Shown here: piece after piece, positions 55,927 to 64,000 of the stretch | Layout: every line of letters begins with the position of its first letter | Position numbering within the stretch: position 1 is the first letter of the stretch | NCBI RefSeq assembly: GCF_029210485.1 | Contig: NZ_JARGET010000014.1 | Coordinates: 1 to 64,000, forward strand | Origin: Hoeflea sp. YIM 152468 | GTDB lineage: Bacteria; Pseudomonadota; Alphaproteobacteria; Rhizobiales; Rhizobiaceae | DNA length: 64,000 nucleotides | Direction of reading: 5' to 3' | The notes under the pieces: model-generated | Databases searched by the model: none | What the model was told of the DNA's origin: nothing | The model's input: the letters and a program-made list of their open reading frames with translations, nothing else | Program-made: the position numbers and the translations under genes

Positions 55927-57153
55927 GTGACGACCGAGAACCTGGATGTTTTGGTTTGCGGCGCCGGATATGTCGGCTTGTCGGCGGCAGTCGCCATCAA
56001 GCTTGCCGCTCCATCGCTGGCCATCGCCGTGATTGACGCTGCCCCGCCGGAAGTCTGGCGCAAGGACCAGCGTGCCGCTGCGATCGCCGCCGGAGCCAAG
56101 CGCATGCTGACGACGCTCGACGTCTGGCAGACGATCGAGCCTGAAGCCCAGCCGATCAACGAAATGATTGTCACGGATTCGCGCACCTCCGATCCGGTGC
56201 GACCGGTGTTTCTCACCTTTGGCGGCGAGATTGAGGACGGTGAGCCCTTCGCCCACATGGTGCCCAATGTCAGCATTGTCAAAGCCCTGCGCGACAAGGC
56301 CTCGGCAATCGGCATGCCGATCTATCAGTCCGCTGCAGCCTCCGCACTGGATCTCGCCGAGCATGCAGCGCGGGTCGAGACCGCCGACGGGCGTAGATTC
56401 AGTGCCAAGCTCGTGGTCGCCGCCGATGGCGTCCGCTCGATGCTGCGCGACATGGCGGGAATCAGGACCCAGCACTGGGGATATGACCAATCGGGAATTG
56501 TCACCACCGTTGCCCATGAACGGCCGCACAATGGCCGCGCCGAAGAGCATTTCCTGCCGTCGGGTCCGTTTGCCATCCTGCCCTTGACGGGAAACCGTTC
56601 TTCGCTGGTCTGGACCGAGCGGACCCGCGACGCCGAGCGTCTGGTCAAGGAAGATGATTTTGTTTTCGAGGCAGAACTCGAACGCCGCTTTGGCCATCAC
56701 CTTGGCGCGCTCAGCCTCGAAGGCGGCCGCCGGGCATTTCCGCTCGGATTGACGCTGGCGCGCGAATTTGTCCGGCCGCGGCTGGCCTTGGCGGGGGATG
56801 CCGCGCACGGTATCCACCCGGTGGCCGGTCAGGGCCTCAATCTCGGCTTCAAGGATGTCGCCGCACTGGCCGAAACTGTTGTCGAAGCCAACCGGCTTGG
56901 TCTCGACATCGGATCGATGGCCGTGCTCGAGCGCTATCAGATCTGGCGCCGTTTCGACACGGTGCGAATGGGCGTGACCAGTGACGTTCTGACCAGGATG
57001 TTTTCCAATGATATCGCACCCCTGCGGCTGATCCGGGATTTCGGTCTCGGTCTGGTGGACCGGATGCCGGCAATGAAGCGTTATTTCATCGATCAGGCGG
57101 CGGGAATTCCCGATGAGTCCGGTCCCCGGCTGCTGCGCGGCGAGGCCATCTGA
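55927..57153 (+). CDS. UbiH/Coq6-family FAD-dependent monooxygenase
   Basis: A 408-residue flavin monooxygenase of the UbiH/UbiF/Coq6 family, which hydroxylates the ubiquinone ring. The FAD site is VCGAGYVGLSAAV and the second motif is GDAAHGIHPVAGQGLNLG. The start is the GTG at 55927 after AGAAGGA (nine bases ahead), giving MTTENLDVLV. An apparent frame extension to 55069 is antisense to tesB and is not coding. The ring position is not determined by sequence. Confidence 0.93.
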   Translation: MTTENLDVLVCGAGYVGLSAAVAIKLAAPSLAIAVIDAAPPEVWRKDQRAAAIAAGAKRMLTTLDVWQTIEPEAQPINEMIVTDSRTSDPVRPVFLTFGGEIEDGEPFAHMVPNVSIVKALRDKASAIGMPIYQSAAASALDLAEHAARVETADGRRFSAKLVVAADGVRSMLRDMAGIRTQHWGYDQSGIVTTVAHERPHNGRAEEHFLPSGPFAILPLTGNRSSLVWTERTRDAERLVKEDDFVFEAELERRFGHHLGALSLEGGRRAFPLGLTLAREFVRPRLALAGDAAHGIHPVAGQGLNLGFKDVAALAETVVEANRLGLDIGSMAVLERYQIWRRFDTVRMGVTSDVLTRMFSNDIAPLRLIRDFGLGLVDRMPAMKRYFIDQAAGIPDESGPRLLRGEAI

Positions 57154-57180
57154 ACAGCAGCATCAGGCAGCGATGCCGAT

Positions 57181-57753
57181 TCAGGATGAAAATTGCAGGC
57201 TTTGTTCGGCCCGGCGCAGGCTTTCGGCCAGAACGGTCATGTCACCAAACGCATAGGCCAGTGCAATTCCGCCCTGCCATTCGATCACCACCGCGCGGGC
57301 CCGCGCCATCGCCAGCGACGGCCGGGACCCGGTTTTTTGCAACTCGCGGGCGATGAAGCTCACGAGAAGCTCGAAACTTTGTCCCGCGCGGGTCGAAGCC
57401 TCGGCTGCGGTGCCGCGAAAATCCCTGACCGCCGCGCTGATCGGACAGCCATTGTCGACGCGGCTTCGGTTGGATTGCGCAAGCCGCTGCAACAGGAAGC
57501 GGATTCGCTGGCGCGGATCGGGCGACGCCGCCTCCGCTTCAATGATCAGTGATTGGGTTTCCTCGGCAAAAACATCCGCAACGGCCAGTGCCAGGTCAGC
57601 CTTGGTGCGGAAATAGTAGAACATGTTGCCGGTCGGTACGCCGGCGTCGCGGGCGATGTCGGCGATGCTGGTTGCAGCAAATCCGCGAATCCAGAACAGC
57701 CGAGCGGCAGCGGCCACGATCGCTTCACGCCTCAGATCGCCTTTCTTGGACAC
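57181..57753 (-). CDS. TetR-family transcriptional regulator
   Basis: A 190-residue TetR regulator. The DNA-binding part is REAIVAAAARLFWIRGFAAT, then SIADIARDAGVPTGNMFYYF. The C-terminal domain carries a Cys in RVDNGCPISAAVRD, typical of the TetR_C_6/YcdC-like group. No target gene is adjacent except the convergent ubiH-like gene, so the ligand and regulon are unknown. It stands apart from Trm112 by 81 bp. Confidence 0.93.
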   Translation of the reverse strand: MSKKGDLRREAIVAAAARLFWIRGFAATSIADIARDAGVPTGNMFYYFRTKADLALAVADVFAEETQSLIIEAEAASPDPRQRIRFLLQRLAQSNRSRVDNGCPISAAVRDFRGTAAEASTRAGQSFELLVSFIARELQKTGSRPSLAMARARAVVIEWQGGIALAYAFGDMTVLAESLRRAEQSLQFSS

Positions 57754-57834
57754 CCGCCTCCACCTTTTCTATTTGGTTGGCTGACTTAAGATCATGCTGG
57801 CGCAGCGGTGAGCGAAGCCACAGCCGTGACCGTC

Positions 57835-58056
57835 TCAGTCGTCATCGGGAAGTTGCCGGGCTTCAGACACCAGCATGATCGGGATGCCGTCGCGCACCGG
57901 ATAGGCCAGTCTGGCGCGGCCCGACACCAGTTCGGTCTTGTCGGCATCAAATTTCAGCGGCCCATAGGTCAGCGGACAGACCAGCAGCTCCAGCATCTTG
58001 ACGTCGACGGCGCCCGCTGAGCGGATGGTCTGCTGCGATGGGATTTGATCTGTCAT
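57835..58056 (-). CDS. Trm112-family zinc-binding-type protein
   Basis: A 73-residue Trm112/YcaR family protein. In eukaryotes Trm112 activates methyltransferases; the bacterial role is mostly unknown. The conserved [17 protein letters not shown] and [18 protein letters not shown] are present. Only one Cys of the usual zinc ligands is visible, so zinc binding is doubtful. It starts 15 bp after the Lon-N gene stop, in the same leftward operon. Confidence 0.9.
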   Translation of the reverse strand: MTDQIPSQQTIRSAGAVDVKMLELLVCPLTYGPLKFDADKTELVSGRARLAYPVRDGIPIMLVSEARQLPDDD

Positions 58057-58071
58057 GACTGCCGGTTACGC

Positions 58072-58749
58072 CTATTGCAGGACGCGTCCATAATCATCCG
58101 AATCCCGCGCCAAGGCAATCTCGGTAATCGCGATCAACGTCTCCGCGCGCAGTTTCAGATTGTCAGCTTCCAGCAACGCCTGCTTTTCCGCCGGCCCATA
58201 GGGAGACATCATCGACAGCGAATTGACCAGGCTTTCCGTGCTGGCGCGTTCGACAGAATTCCAGTCGGCTTCGAGATCATTGGCATCAAGATAGGCCTTG
58301 AAGCTTTGCAAGAGTGCATCCCGGTCAACACCGGCGCTGTCATCGCTGGCTTCAAGGTCACCGAAGAACGGCGCGATGCGGCAGATCCGGTAAGGTTTGC
58401 CGCCGCTGTCAAGTTCTCCGGTCAACCGGAACCGGCAGACACCGCCCAGGGCGACGACGTAACGGCCATCGCCGGTCTCGGCGAAGGAGGTGATGCGCCC
58501 CAGACAGCCAACGCGGCAAAGATCTTCCACCGGCCCCCGCAGGGATTCAGCCTCGGCCAGCGCCGGCTGGATCACACCGATCAGGCGATCCGAAGCCATC
58601 GCCTCGTCAAACATCGAAAGATAGCGCGGTTCGAAAACATTGAGCGGCAGCTGCGCCCCTGGCAGCAGCAGCGCACCCGAAAGCGGAAACACCGGCACCT
58701 GATCCGGTACATCCGTTTCGACACGATAGGATTTATTGCCAACCTGCAT
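58072..58749 (-). CDS. Lon N-terminal (LON substrate-binding) domain protein
   Basis: A 225-residue stand-alone LON N-terminal (substrate-binding) domain protein without the ATPase and protease parts: VPVFPLSGALLLPGAQLPLN, VFEPRYLSMFDEAM, GCLGRITSFAETGDGRYVVA. The ATG at 58749 is used; a TTG at 58764 would add five residues. The family is common beside a CnoX-type thioredoxin and Trm112 in Rhizobiales, suggesting protein quality control, but function is inferred. Confidence 0.9.
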   Translation of the reverse strand: MQVGNKSYRVETDVPDQVPVFPLSGALLLPGAQLPLNVFEPRYLSMFDEAMASDRLIGVIQPALAEAESLRGPVEDLCRVGCLGRITSFAETGDGRYVVALGGVCRFRLTGELDSGGKPYRICRIAPFFGDLEASDDSAGVDRDALLQSFKAYLDANDLEADWNSVERASTESLVNSLSMMSPYGPAEKQALLEADNLKLRAETLIAITEIALARDSDDYGRVLQ

Positions 58750-58838
58750 ACGTTCAAGCCCCAATGGTCATTGTAGATAGGAATGTGGGGCCAAACACCG
58801 GAAACTCAAGTGCCTGCCAAAGCACGGCTCCCTGACAC

Positions 58839-59828
58839 TCAGGAAAACAGCAGCGAAGAGAGCTGCCGGCGCGCAGACAGAGTTGCCGCGTCCATCGGAC
58901 CCCAGGCTTCGAAGAACTCCAGCAAGGCTTTTCGCGCGGCCTCGTCCTGCCATTTGGGATCGGTACGCATGATCGTGAACAACTCGGCCGCTGCAGCGTC
59001 CCTGTCGCCCCGCGCATTGAGGATCTTGGCAAACTGGATCCGGGCCTCATGATCTGCCGGGTCTGACGCAAGACGGGCCTGGAGTTCGGCGGGATTGCCC
59101 AGCTCTGCCACTTCGCGCGCCATTTCAAGCCGCTTGAACACGGCAGCGACCTCCAGATCCTTGCGCTCATCCTCCGGAACGGCGCTCAACAGCTTTTCTG
59201 CGCGATCAAGCTCGCCGGCTGCCAGCATGCAGGCGGCCATTCCCGCTATCGCACCGACATGCTCCTGATCCATCTGCAGGATTGCGCCAAATCCCCGTGC
59301 TGCCGCCTCGACATCGCCAGCCGCAAGTGCGTCGCGTGACTGCGTCAGCACCTGGGCGATCTGGTCGTCGGCGGAAGACGTTGCAGCGGGACCGGCAACC
59401 TTGTCGATGAAGTCGCGGATCTGGCTTTCGGGAAGAGCCCCCATGAAGCCGTCAACCGGTTTGCCGCCGGAAAAGGCGATGACTGCAGGGATCGACTGAA
59501 TACCCATCTGACCCGGAATCGCGGGATGATCATCAATGTTGAGCTTGACCAGTTTGACCCGGCCGTTTGATTCGCGCACCACCTTCTCGATAATCGGCGT
59601 GAGTTGCTTGCAGGGCCCACACCACGGCGCCCAGAAGTCCACCAGCACGGTCACATCAGCCGACGCCTTGATGACATCGTCCGCGAAACCGGCAGTGGTC
59701 GTATCCATGATCACCTCACCGGCGTTCGCAGCAGCGGTTTGAGCCGGTTTGGAGGTATCGCCGAAGGTGACTGTGCCGCTCATCTGCCCCCCGGATGCCG
59801 GTGCGTAGGGGTTGTCATAATCGCTCAT
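58839..59828 (-). CDS. cnoX: CnoX/YbbN-type thioredoxin with TPR-like C-terminus
   Basis: A 329-residue fusion of an N-terminal thioredoxin domain (active site WAPWCGPC near residue 70; SIPAVIAFSGG cis-Pro loop) and a C-terminal TPR-like domain (about 155-315) containing DVEAAARGFGAILQM and DRDAAAAELFTIMRTDPKWQ. This is the CnoX/YbbN architecture: a holdase and redox partner for GroEL substrates. Unlike the E. coli protein, whose active site lacks one Cys, this one keeps the full CGPC pair. It is 49 bp after proX in the leftward operon. Confidence 0.92.
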   Translation of the reverse strand: MSDYDNPYAPASGGQMSGTVTFGDTSKPAQTAAANAGEVIMDTTTAGFADDVIKASADVTVLVDFWAPWCGPCKQLTPIIEKVVRESNGRVKLVKLNIDDHPAIPGQMGIQSIPAVIAFSGGKPVDGFMGALPESQIRDFIDKVAGPAATSSADDQIAQVLTQSRDALAAGDVEAAARGFGAILQMDQEHVGAIAGMAACMLAAGELDRAEKLLSAVPEDERKDLEVAAVFKRLEMAREVAELGNPAELQARLASDPADHEARIQFAKILNARGDRDAAAAELFTIMRTDPKWQDEAARKALLEFFEAWGPMDAATLSARRQLSSLLFS

Positions 59829-59877
59829 GGTTCTGATTCCGTGCCTGCTGAAAACAATTCCGTCCTAAGGTCGTGCT

Positions 59878-60375
59878 TTATTCCGAAACTTTCAAGATCA
59901 ACGGGGAATGCCCGGTATGGGCGAGAAAGCGTTTCAGATCTTCCCGCCCGATCGACGTTGTCGCATCATTGCTCAGCGGATGGGCATTGATGATCTCATT
60001 GTCCATAAGCGGGGCGTCGATGACGAGTGTGACTTCGTTTTGCATGTCATTGATGGCGCAGAAAATGCTCACTGACCCCGGGGTGACACCGAGCTTCTCC
60101 ATCAAGACGTCCGGCTTTGCGAAGGAAACCCGGCCGCTGGCGCCGATCAGGCCGTGAATGCGCTTGAGGTTGACCTCGGCATTTTCTTCCAGCGTCACCA
60201 GAAAACAGGCACCCTTCTTGTCTTTCAGGAACAGGTTCCGGGTGTGTCCACCGGGGATTGTGTCGCGCAAACTCTGTGATTCGGCGACCGTGAAGACTGG
60301 CGGATGGCCCACGGTGGAATGAGAAATTGCCAAAGCATCGAGGCAGTCAAAGAGATCTTGGCGGGTTTTTGGCAT
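59878..60375 (-). CDS. Prolyl-tRNA editing protein ProX (YbaK/EbsC family)
   Basis: A 165-residue trans-editing deacylase of the YbaK/ProX family that removes alanine or cysteine from mischarged tRNA-Pro. Opening MPKTRQDLFDCLDALAISHS, then NLFLKDKKGACFLVTLEE, GRVSFAKPDVLMEKLGVTPG and NEIINAHPLSNDATTSIG, all conserved. The start at 60375 gives the family length; in-frame ATGs at 60414 and further upstream are not required. It is followed by the CnoX gene and flanked on the right by tRNA-Gly. Confidence 0.95.
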   Translation of the reverse strand: MPKTRQDLFDCLDALAISHSTVGHPPVFTVAESQSLRDTIPGGHTRNLFLKDKKGACFLVTLEENAEVNLKRIHGLIGASGRVSFAKPDVLMEKLGVTPGSVSIFCAINDMQNEVTLVIDAPLMDNEIINAHPLSNDATTSIGREDLKRFLAHTGHSPLILKVSE

Positions 60376-60722
60376 TGGCTCAACTCGTGCTGGAAGGAAC
60401 TCGGTCCGTTTCATGGTGCTGAGACAGGCCCGCGTCGGTGCGCGGTCCCTCAGCCGGCTTGAAGGTTCTTGATAGGCAACCAGGCGGCTTGGTGCAATGC
60501 CCGCATCCGGACCCGCCTCCGGGCCCGCCTCTGTAGGAATCGCCCCGCTCAGGCCATGCTCGACCGCACCACCGATGGCCTGCAGGACGGCACTGACCGG
60601 CACAGAGTCACGGATGACTGAAATTTCCCTGTTGCAATTCATTTCAGCTTGCGCCATATAGCGCCGGTCTGGACCCATCGGGGACGGATCGCAGGCCCAC
60701 TCACCCACGGGCCTGAGGATGA

Positions 60723-60797
60723 GCGGGCGTAGCTCAGGGGTAGAGCACAACCTTGCCAAGGTTGGGGTCGGGCGTTCGAATCGCCTCGCCCGCTCCA
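60723..60797 (+). tRNA. tRNA-Gly (anticodon GCC)
   Basis: A 75-nt cloverleaf. The acceptor stem is GCGGGCG/CGCCCGC with discriminator T and an encoded CCA. The D arm contains AGCTCAGGGGTAGAGC, the anticodon stem is CAACC/GGTTG with loop TTGCCAA (anticodon GCC at 60755-60757), and the T arm is GGGCG-TTCGAAT-CGCCT, in which four of five stem pairs are standard and the outermost is a G-T wobble. It decodes GGC/GGU. No integrase or repeat of its 3' end is nearby. Confidence 0.97.
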
Positions 60798-61031
60798 GTT
60801 TCTCGAAATCCTGCATGTCACGAATCGCGCCTTTCCGGCCAGCGATCAGCGGGCCTTGCCTTCCCACTCCGGTGCCCCCGCTCATGCGATTGGCGTTGCC
60901 ACTCGCCGCCCTTGCCCCCTTTCCAGAGCGGATCCGTCAGCATTGCAAAGACCGGCCTCGAAAAGACAGATGGATTCCCTTATATGCACTTTGATTGGCA
61001 AATTCGGCCAACTCCGGCAAAGGGAAATTTC

Positions 61032-61454
61032 ATGGCGCATATAGATCAGACGGGGGATTGGCGGGACCGGCATGCGCCCTCACTGGCGGAGTTCGAATCC
61101 CTCGCCAGGGATGCCTATGCCCAATTGCCCGACAGATTTCGCTCCCAGACCGGCGACGTCGCCATCCTGATTGCCGATTTTCCCGATGACGAGATTTTCG
61201 AGGATCTCGGTCTGGAAACGCCGTTCGACCTTTTGGGGCTGTTCGAAGGGCGCGGCCTGACCGAGCGCTTCACCATGGAGACCGGTGAACTGGCCAACCG
61301 TGTCCTGCTCTACCGGCGGCCGATTCTGGATTACTGGGCCGAAAACGACGAAACGCTGGGCGACATCATCAGTCATGTTCTGATCCACGAGATCGGCCAT
61401 CATTTCGGCCTTTCCGACGAAGACATGGAGCTGATCGAGGCCGCAGTAACCTGA
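61032..61454 (+). CDS. Small zincin-like metallopeptidase family protein
   Basis: A 140-residue protein of the minimal zincin (metallopeptidase-like) family. The C-terminal half contains HVLIHEIGHHFGLSDEDM, giving the HExxH plus third-ligand His pattern. The N-terminal half has SLAEFESLARDAYAQLPDRF and VAILIADFPDD. The ATG at 61032 (MAHIDQTGDW) is preferred to starts upstream that run through the tRNA. No signal peptide is seen; activity is unproven for the family. Confidence 0.88.
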   Translation: MAHIDQTGDWRDRHAPSLAEFESLARDAYAQLPDRFRSQTGDVAILIADFPDDEIFEDLGLETPFDLLGLFEGRGLTERFTMETGELANRVLLYRRPILDYWAENDETLGDIISHVLIHEIGHHFGLSDEDMELIEAAVT

Positions 61455-61475
61455 CCATGGCCTGAGCTGGGCTCT

Positions 61476-62639
61476 TCAGCCGCAAATATCCCGGGCAAGA
61501 CGTTCAAACAGCCGCACCCCGAGTGGGATCAGATCATCGGGAAAGTCATAATCGGGATTGTGCAAGCGCGGATGGTCGACCCCCGAACCCAGAACGAACA
61601 GGGCTGATTTCGCCACCGAACCAAACAGCCCGAAATCTTCCGACCAGCGAAAGGGCCGATCGAGGGTTTCAACCCTTGCGCCTTCCGAGGCAAAAGCCTG
61701 CATAACATGAGCGGTTGCCTCCGCATCATTGTGGCAAGCGGCAAATCTGTCTTCAGTGTCCAGGGTCATGGCAAGTCCGTGCTGTCTGGCGCAGCCAGCA
61801 GCCATTTCGCGCGCGGCCAGCATCAGCCGCGATTGCAGATCATCATCGATGCTGCGCACTGTGGCCCAGATCTCGGCTGCGCCCGGCGCGATGCCGAAGG
61901 CTGCTTCCCCCAGACGCGCGTGCACCAACGTCACCAGCGCGCTGCCACTCTCGAGCTCCAGACGCGACGGCAGCAGGGGCAGGCCGGTCACCAGCTCGCA
62001 CAGCGCCGCAGCGGGGCTTAACCCGGCTTCCGGCTGGGCTGCGTGCGCGGTCTTGCCTTCAAGTCGGATCCGGAGACCCTCGGAGGCGAAATTGAACGCT
62101 CCGGAGCGGATCCCGGCGACGCCCAAAGGCATTCCGGGAAGGTTGTGCAGGGCAAAGGCGAAGTCGGGGCGAATCGCTTCGAACGCCGGATCGGCGATCA
62201 CCGCCGCCGCCCCGGCTCCGGTTTCCTCCGCCGGCTGGAACAGCACGATCACGCGACCGCGCGCTGGGCGCCGCCTGGCCAGGGCGCCCGCCAGTCCGGC
62301 CATGATGGCCATGTGTCCGTCATGACCGCAAAGGTGCCCCTTGCCGTCCACCTGCGAGCGCCATTCCCGGATCGCGATTTCCCGGATAGGAAGCCCGTCG
62401 AGTTCACAGCGAAACAGCAATGCCGGTCCGGGGTGTCCACTGTCGAAAACGGCGGCCACGCCATGCCCGCCAAGCCCGGTGACCAGCCGATCCGGCTTCA
62501 ACGCCGCCACATGGCGCGCAATCAGTGCTGCCGTCTGTTTTTCCTCGCCCGAGATCTCCGGCGCCCGGTGCAAATTCCGGCGCAACCGTACCAGACCGGT
62601 CACATCCGAGACGTCAAACGCCAGCGGCACCGGACTCAT
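61476..62639 (-). CDS. M20-family amidohydrolase
   Basis: A 387-residue M20D-type zinc amidohydrolase (N-acyl-amino-acid hydrolase, hippurate hydrolase or IAA-amino-acid hydrolase group). Motifs: LHRAPEISGEEKQTA, ELDGLPI, CGHDGHMAIMAGLAGAL (zinc ligands), QPAEETGAGA and ALHNLPG. It hydrolyses an amide bond of an N-acylated amino acid; the exact substrate is unknown. It follows the DUF1737 gene in a short leftward operon, overlapping its stop by four bases. Confidence 0.93.
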   Translation of the reverse strand: MSPVPLAFDVSDVTGLVRLRRNLHRAPEISGEEKQTAALIARHVAALKPDRLVTGLGGHGVAAVFDSGHPGPALLFRCELDGLPIREIAIREWRSQVDGKGHLCGHDGHMAIMAGLAGALARRRPARGRVIVLFQPAEETGAGAAAVIADPAFEAIRPDFAFALHNLPGMPLGVAGIRSGAFNFASEGLRIRLEGKTAHAAQPEAGLSPAAALCELVTGLPLLPSRLELESGSALVTLVHARLGEAAFGIAPGAAEIWATVRSIDDDLQSRLMLAAREMAAGCARQHGLAMTLDTEDRFAACHNDAEATAHVMQAFASEGARVETLDRPFRWSEDFGLFGSVAKSALFVLGSGVDHPRLHNPDYDFPDDLIPLGVRLFERLARDICG

Positions 62640-62845
62640 TGCTGACCGAGCTTCATCTCCGGATCATAATCCTTGCCCTCGATCTCCTTGGTGACGGCCT
62701 GGCCGCACTCCATCACGCCGGTCGCCGCATTGAAAGCCAATGTCGGCGAGCCGTGCAACACCCAGCCCCTGGACAGCGCCAGGCTGACCTTGTGGCAGAA
62801 ATCGGCGCCCTGATCAGGCCCGGTGAGAAACCGGTACAGTTTCAT
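62636..62845 (-). CDS. DUF1737 family small protein
   Basis: A 69-residue DUF1737 protein. The conserved core is MKLYRFLTGPDQGADFCHKV, LSRGWVLHGSPTLAFNAATG, and GQAVTKEIEG. The ATG at 62845 is preferred, as AAGGAGC lies about a dozen bases ahead, though the ATGs at 62854 and 62851 are closer to it. It sits between the CitE-type lyase and the M20 gene with four-base or smaller overlaps, so the three are translationally linked. Function unknown. Confidence 0.88.
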   Translation of the reverse strand: MKLYRFLTGPDQGADFCHKVSLALSRGWVLHGSPTLAFNAATGVMECGQAVTKEIEGKDYDPEMKLGQQ

Positions 62846-62850
62846 GATCA

Positions 62851-63771
62851 TCATGCTCCTTGTTCGCGCGCCGCGATGAGCGCGGCTTTCTCGATCACCC
62901 GCTCGGCTATGTCCAGATGCAACCGCTCGACCATCCGCCCATCAAGGCTGATGACACCACGCGCCTGATTCTCCGGCAAGGCGAAGGCTGCGGCGATGGC
63001 CTTCGCCTCGGCCAGTTGTTCCGATGCAATACCGAAGGCTGCGTTCGCCGGGGCAATTTGCGACGGATGGATCAGGGTCTTGCCATCAAATCCCATCGCC
63101 TGGCCGTCACGGCATTCCTGCGCCAGACTCTCTTGATTCCGGAAGTCGTTGAAAACCCCATCGAGCACGTCAATCCCGTAGGCGCGCGCCGCAAGCACAA
63201 TCTGCATCAGCCAGGGGGAGAGCCACGGCCGGCCCGGCAATGGCGCAACGCCGGTCTCCTTGATCAGATCATTGGTTCCGGTGATGAAACAATCAAGCCG
63301 TGCGCCGTCGGTCCGGGCTGTTCGTGCGATCTGCCCCGCATTCATCACCCCCCGCGGTGTTTCGATCATCGCCCAAAGCCGCAATGTCGCCGGTGCATCG
63401 GTCTGCGCCAGCGCGTCCTCGACCGCGACAATGTCCTCGGGCGTTTCGACCTTCGGAATCAGGATTGCATCGGGTTTGCAGCCGCGCGCTGCCAGCAGAT
63501 CCTCGCCCCCCCACGGCGAAGACAGCGTGTTGATGCGGACGATGGTTTCCATCCCTGCCGGCAGGGCTTTTGCCCGGCCGTCTTTGAAAAATCCGCGCAG
63601 GCTTTCCCGGGCCTCTTCCTTGTTGCCCGGCGCGACGGAATCCTCAAGATCGAAAATCACGCTGTCGCAGCCAAGCCCCGGCAGCTTGTCGAGCGCGCGG
63701 GCATTGGTGGCTGGCAGATACAGTACGGAGCGGCGCGGACGAACCGGGCGGGAGGAGGAGGTCTGGGTCAT
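62851..63771 (-). CDS. CitE-type HpcH/HpaI aldolase/lyase
   Basis: A 306-residue member of the CitE/HpcH-HpaI TIM-barrel family, which includes citrate lyase beta, malyl-CoA and citramalyl-CoA lyases. Motifs: RRSVLYLPATNARALDK, CDSVIFDLEDSVAPGNK (metal Asp/Glu), IPKVETPED (substrate-binding Glu), and GFDGKTLIHPSQI. The ATG at 63771 follows a GGAGGAGG stretch. The acyl-CoA substrate is not determined. Heads a leftward operon with DUF1737 and the M20 hydrolase. Confidence 0.92.
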   Translation of the reverse strand: MTQTSSSRPVRPRRSVLYLPATNARALDKLPGLGCDSVIFDLEDSVAPGNKEEARESLRGFFKDGRAKALPAGMETIVRINTLSSPWGGEDLLAARGCKPDAILIPKVETPEDIVAVEDALAQTDAPATLRLWAMIETPRGVMNAGQIARTARTDGARLDCFITGTNDLIKETGVAPLPGRPWLSPWLMQIVLAARAYGIDVLDGVFNDFRNQESLAQECRDGQAMGFDGKTLIHPSQIAPANAAFGIASEQLAEAKAIAAAFALPENQARGVISLDGRMVERLHLDIAERVIEKAALIAAREQGA

Positions 63772-63929
63772 GTCGCTTTTATGGCCCTTGGCGACACGAG
63801 CTTGCAAGGGGCTTTTCGCACACCTGCCCTGGCACCGCCGCACCTGCAGCTCGGCAGGAACCGGCGGCAACTATTGAACGGTCCGCCAGCAATCCCCAGA
63901 TATGATCTGTTGAACAAGGAATCGCCGTT

Positions 63930-64000
63930 ATGAGAAAAGTTCTCGCAGTCTTTGCCGGTCTCGGAGTGCTGTTTGCGGTCTTTGCCGGATTGGCACTGGC
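63930..64000 (+). CDS. Start of an exported or membrane protein (3' end outside window)
   Basis: An AACAAGGA ribosome-binding site ten bases ahead and an ATG at 63930 begin a frame that runs off the window. The 24 visible residues (MRKVLAVFAGLGVLFAVF onward) are a basic start plus hydrophobic core, as in a signal peptide or first membrane helix. Family cannot be named. Confidence 0.65.
   Translation, partial: MRKVLAVFAGLGVLFAVFAGLAL

Noticed and set aside
60723-60797. tRNA-Gly as an integration site
   Set aside because: No integrase, no direct repeat of the tRNA 3' end and only ordinary chromosomal genes on either side.

Overview
The window is a compact, GC-rich bacterial chromosome segment with short intergenic gaps. 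It carries alphaproteobacterial hallmarks: a ccmABCDG block beside ftsY and acnA, hemC-hemD-mic60-hemY, glnK-amtB beside ftsK-lolA-xth, DUF2794, an IalB-family protein, Trm112 next to a Lon-N domain protein, and CtrA-type TTAA-N7-TTAA boxes. Gene content and order fit the order Rhizobiales (Hyphomicrobiales), probably a Hoeflea- or Rhizobiaceae-like organism. The genus is a guess from gene order and protein wording; no rRNA is present to confirm it.

Layout. 1-1650: 3' part of ftsY and yciB. 1729-3424: leftward ArsR/SRPBCC operon with two operator copies. 3561-4610: an isolated, more AT-rich rhuM-like gene. 4679-8209: leftward ccmABCDG operon for haem export and cytochrome c maturation, followed by a NUDIX gene. 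8516-12145: aconitase and a DUF1223 protein, then a 458-bp gap holding a probable leftward structured RNA. 12604-14530: DUF2794, a GNAT enzyme and a BI-1 membrane protein with a candidate ybhL leader RNA. 14628-18657: ybbP-ybbA divergent from tesA. 18751-24813: RNA repair/modification, phosphatase, pterin dehydratase, an orphan ECF sigma factor, an IalB-like protein, a 38-bp perfect palindrome, a TetR regulator and rlmN. 24869-35133: LysE exporter, SDR, argG, M3 peptidase, VOC protein, typA, a CAT-like acetyltransferase, GNAT, ppa. 35162-43026: DUF167, YggT, MFS, then the leftward hemC-hemD-mic60-hemY-terB operon. 43228-46474: tsaD-YciI-EVE-methyltransferase, then an AT-rich brnT-brnA toxin-antitoxin pair. 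46552-57153: L,D-transpeptidase, CenR-like response regulator with a cNMP-binding protein, xth, lolA, ftsK, amtB, glnK, tesB, ubiH-like. 57181-64000: TetR, Trm112, Lon-N, CnoX-type thioredoxin, ProX, tRNA-Gly(GCC), a small metallopeptidase, M20 hydrolase, DUF1737, a CitE-type lyase and the start of an exported or membrane protein.

Most of the window is housekeeping: envelope and division (ftsY, ftsK, lolA, L,D-transpeptidase), haem and cytochrome biogenesis, nitrogen sensing and translation quality control. I did not find a clear large undescribed multi-gene system. The most notable signals are small: a probable structured leftward RNA at 12143-12353, a perfect 38-bp palindrome, a BrnTA module with its operator between the -35 and -10 boxes, a twin ArsR operator, CtrA-type boxes upstream of ftsK and of a GNAT gene, a possible attenuator before typA, a Tat-like signal on LolA, and an orphan rhuM-like gene. 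No CRISPR array, IS element, integrase or prophage was seen.
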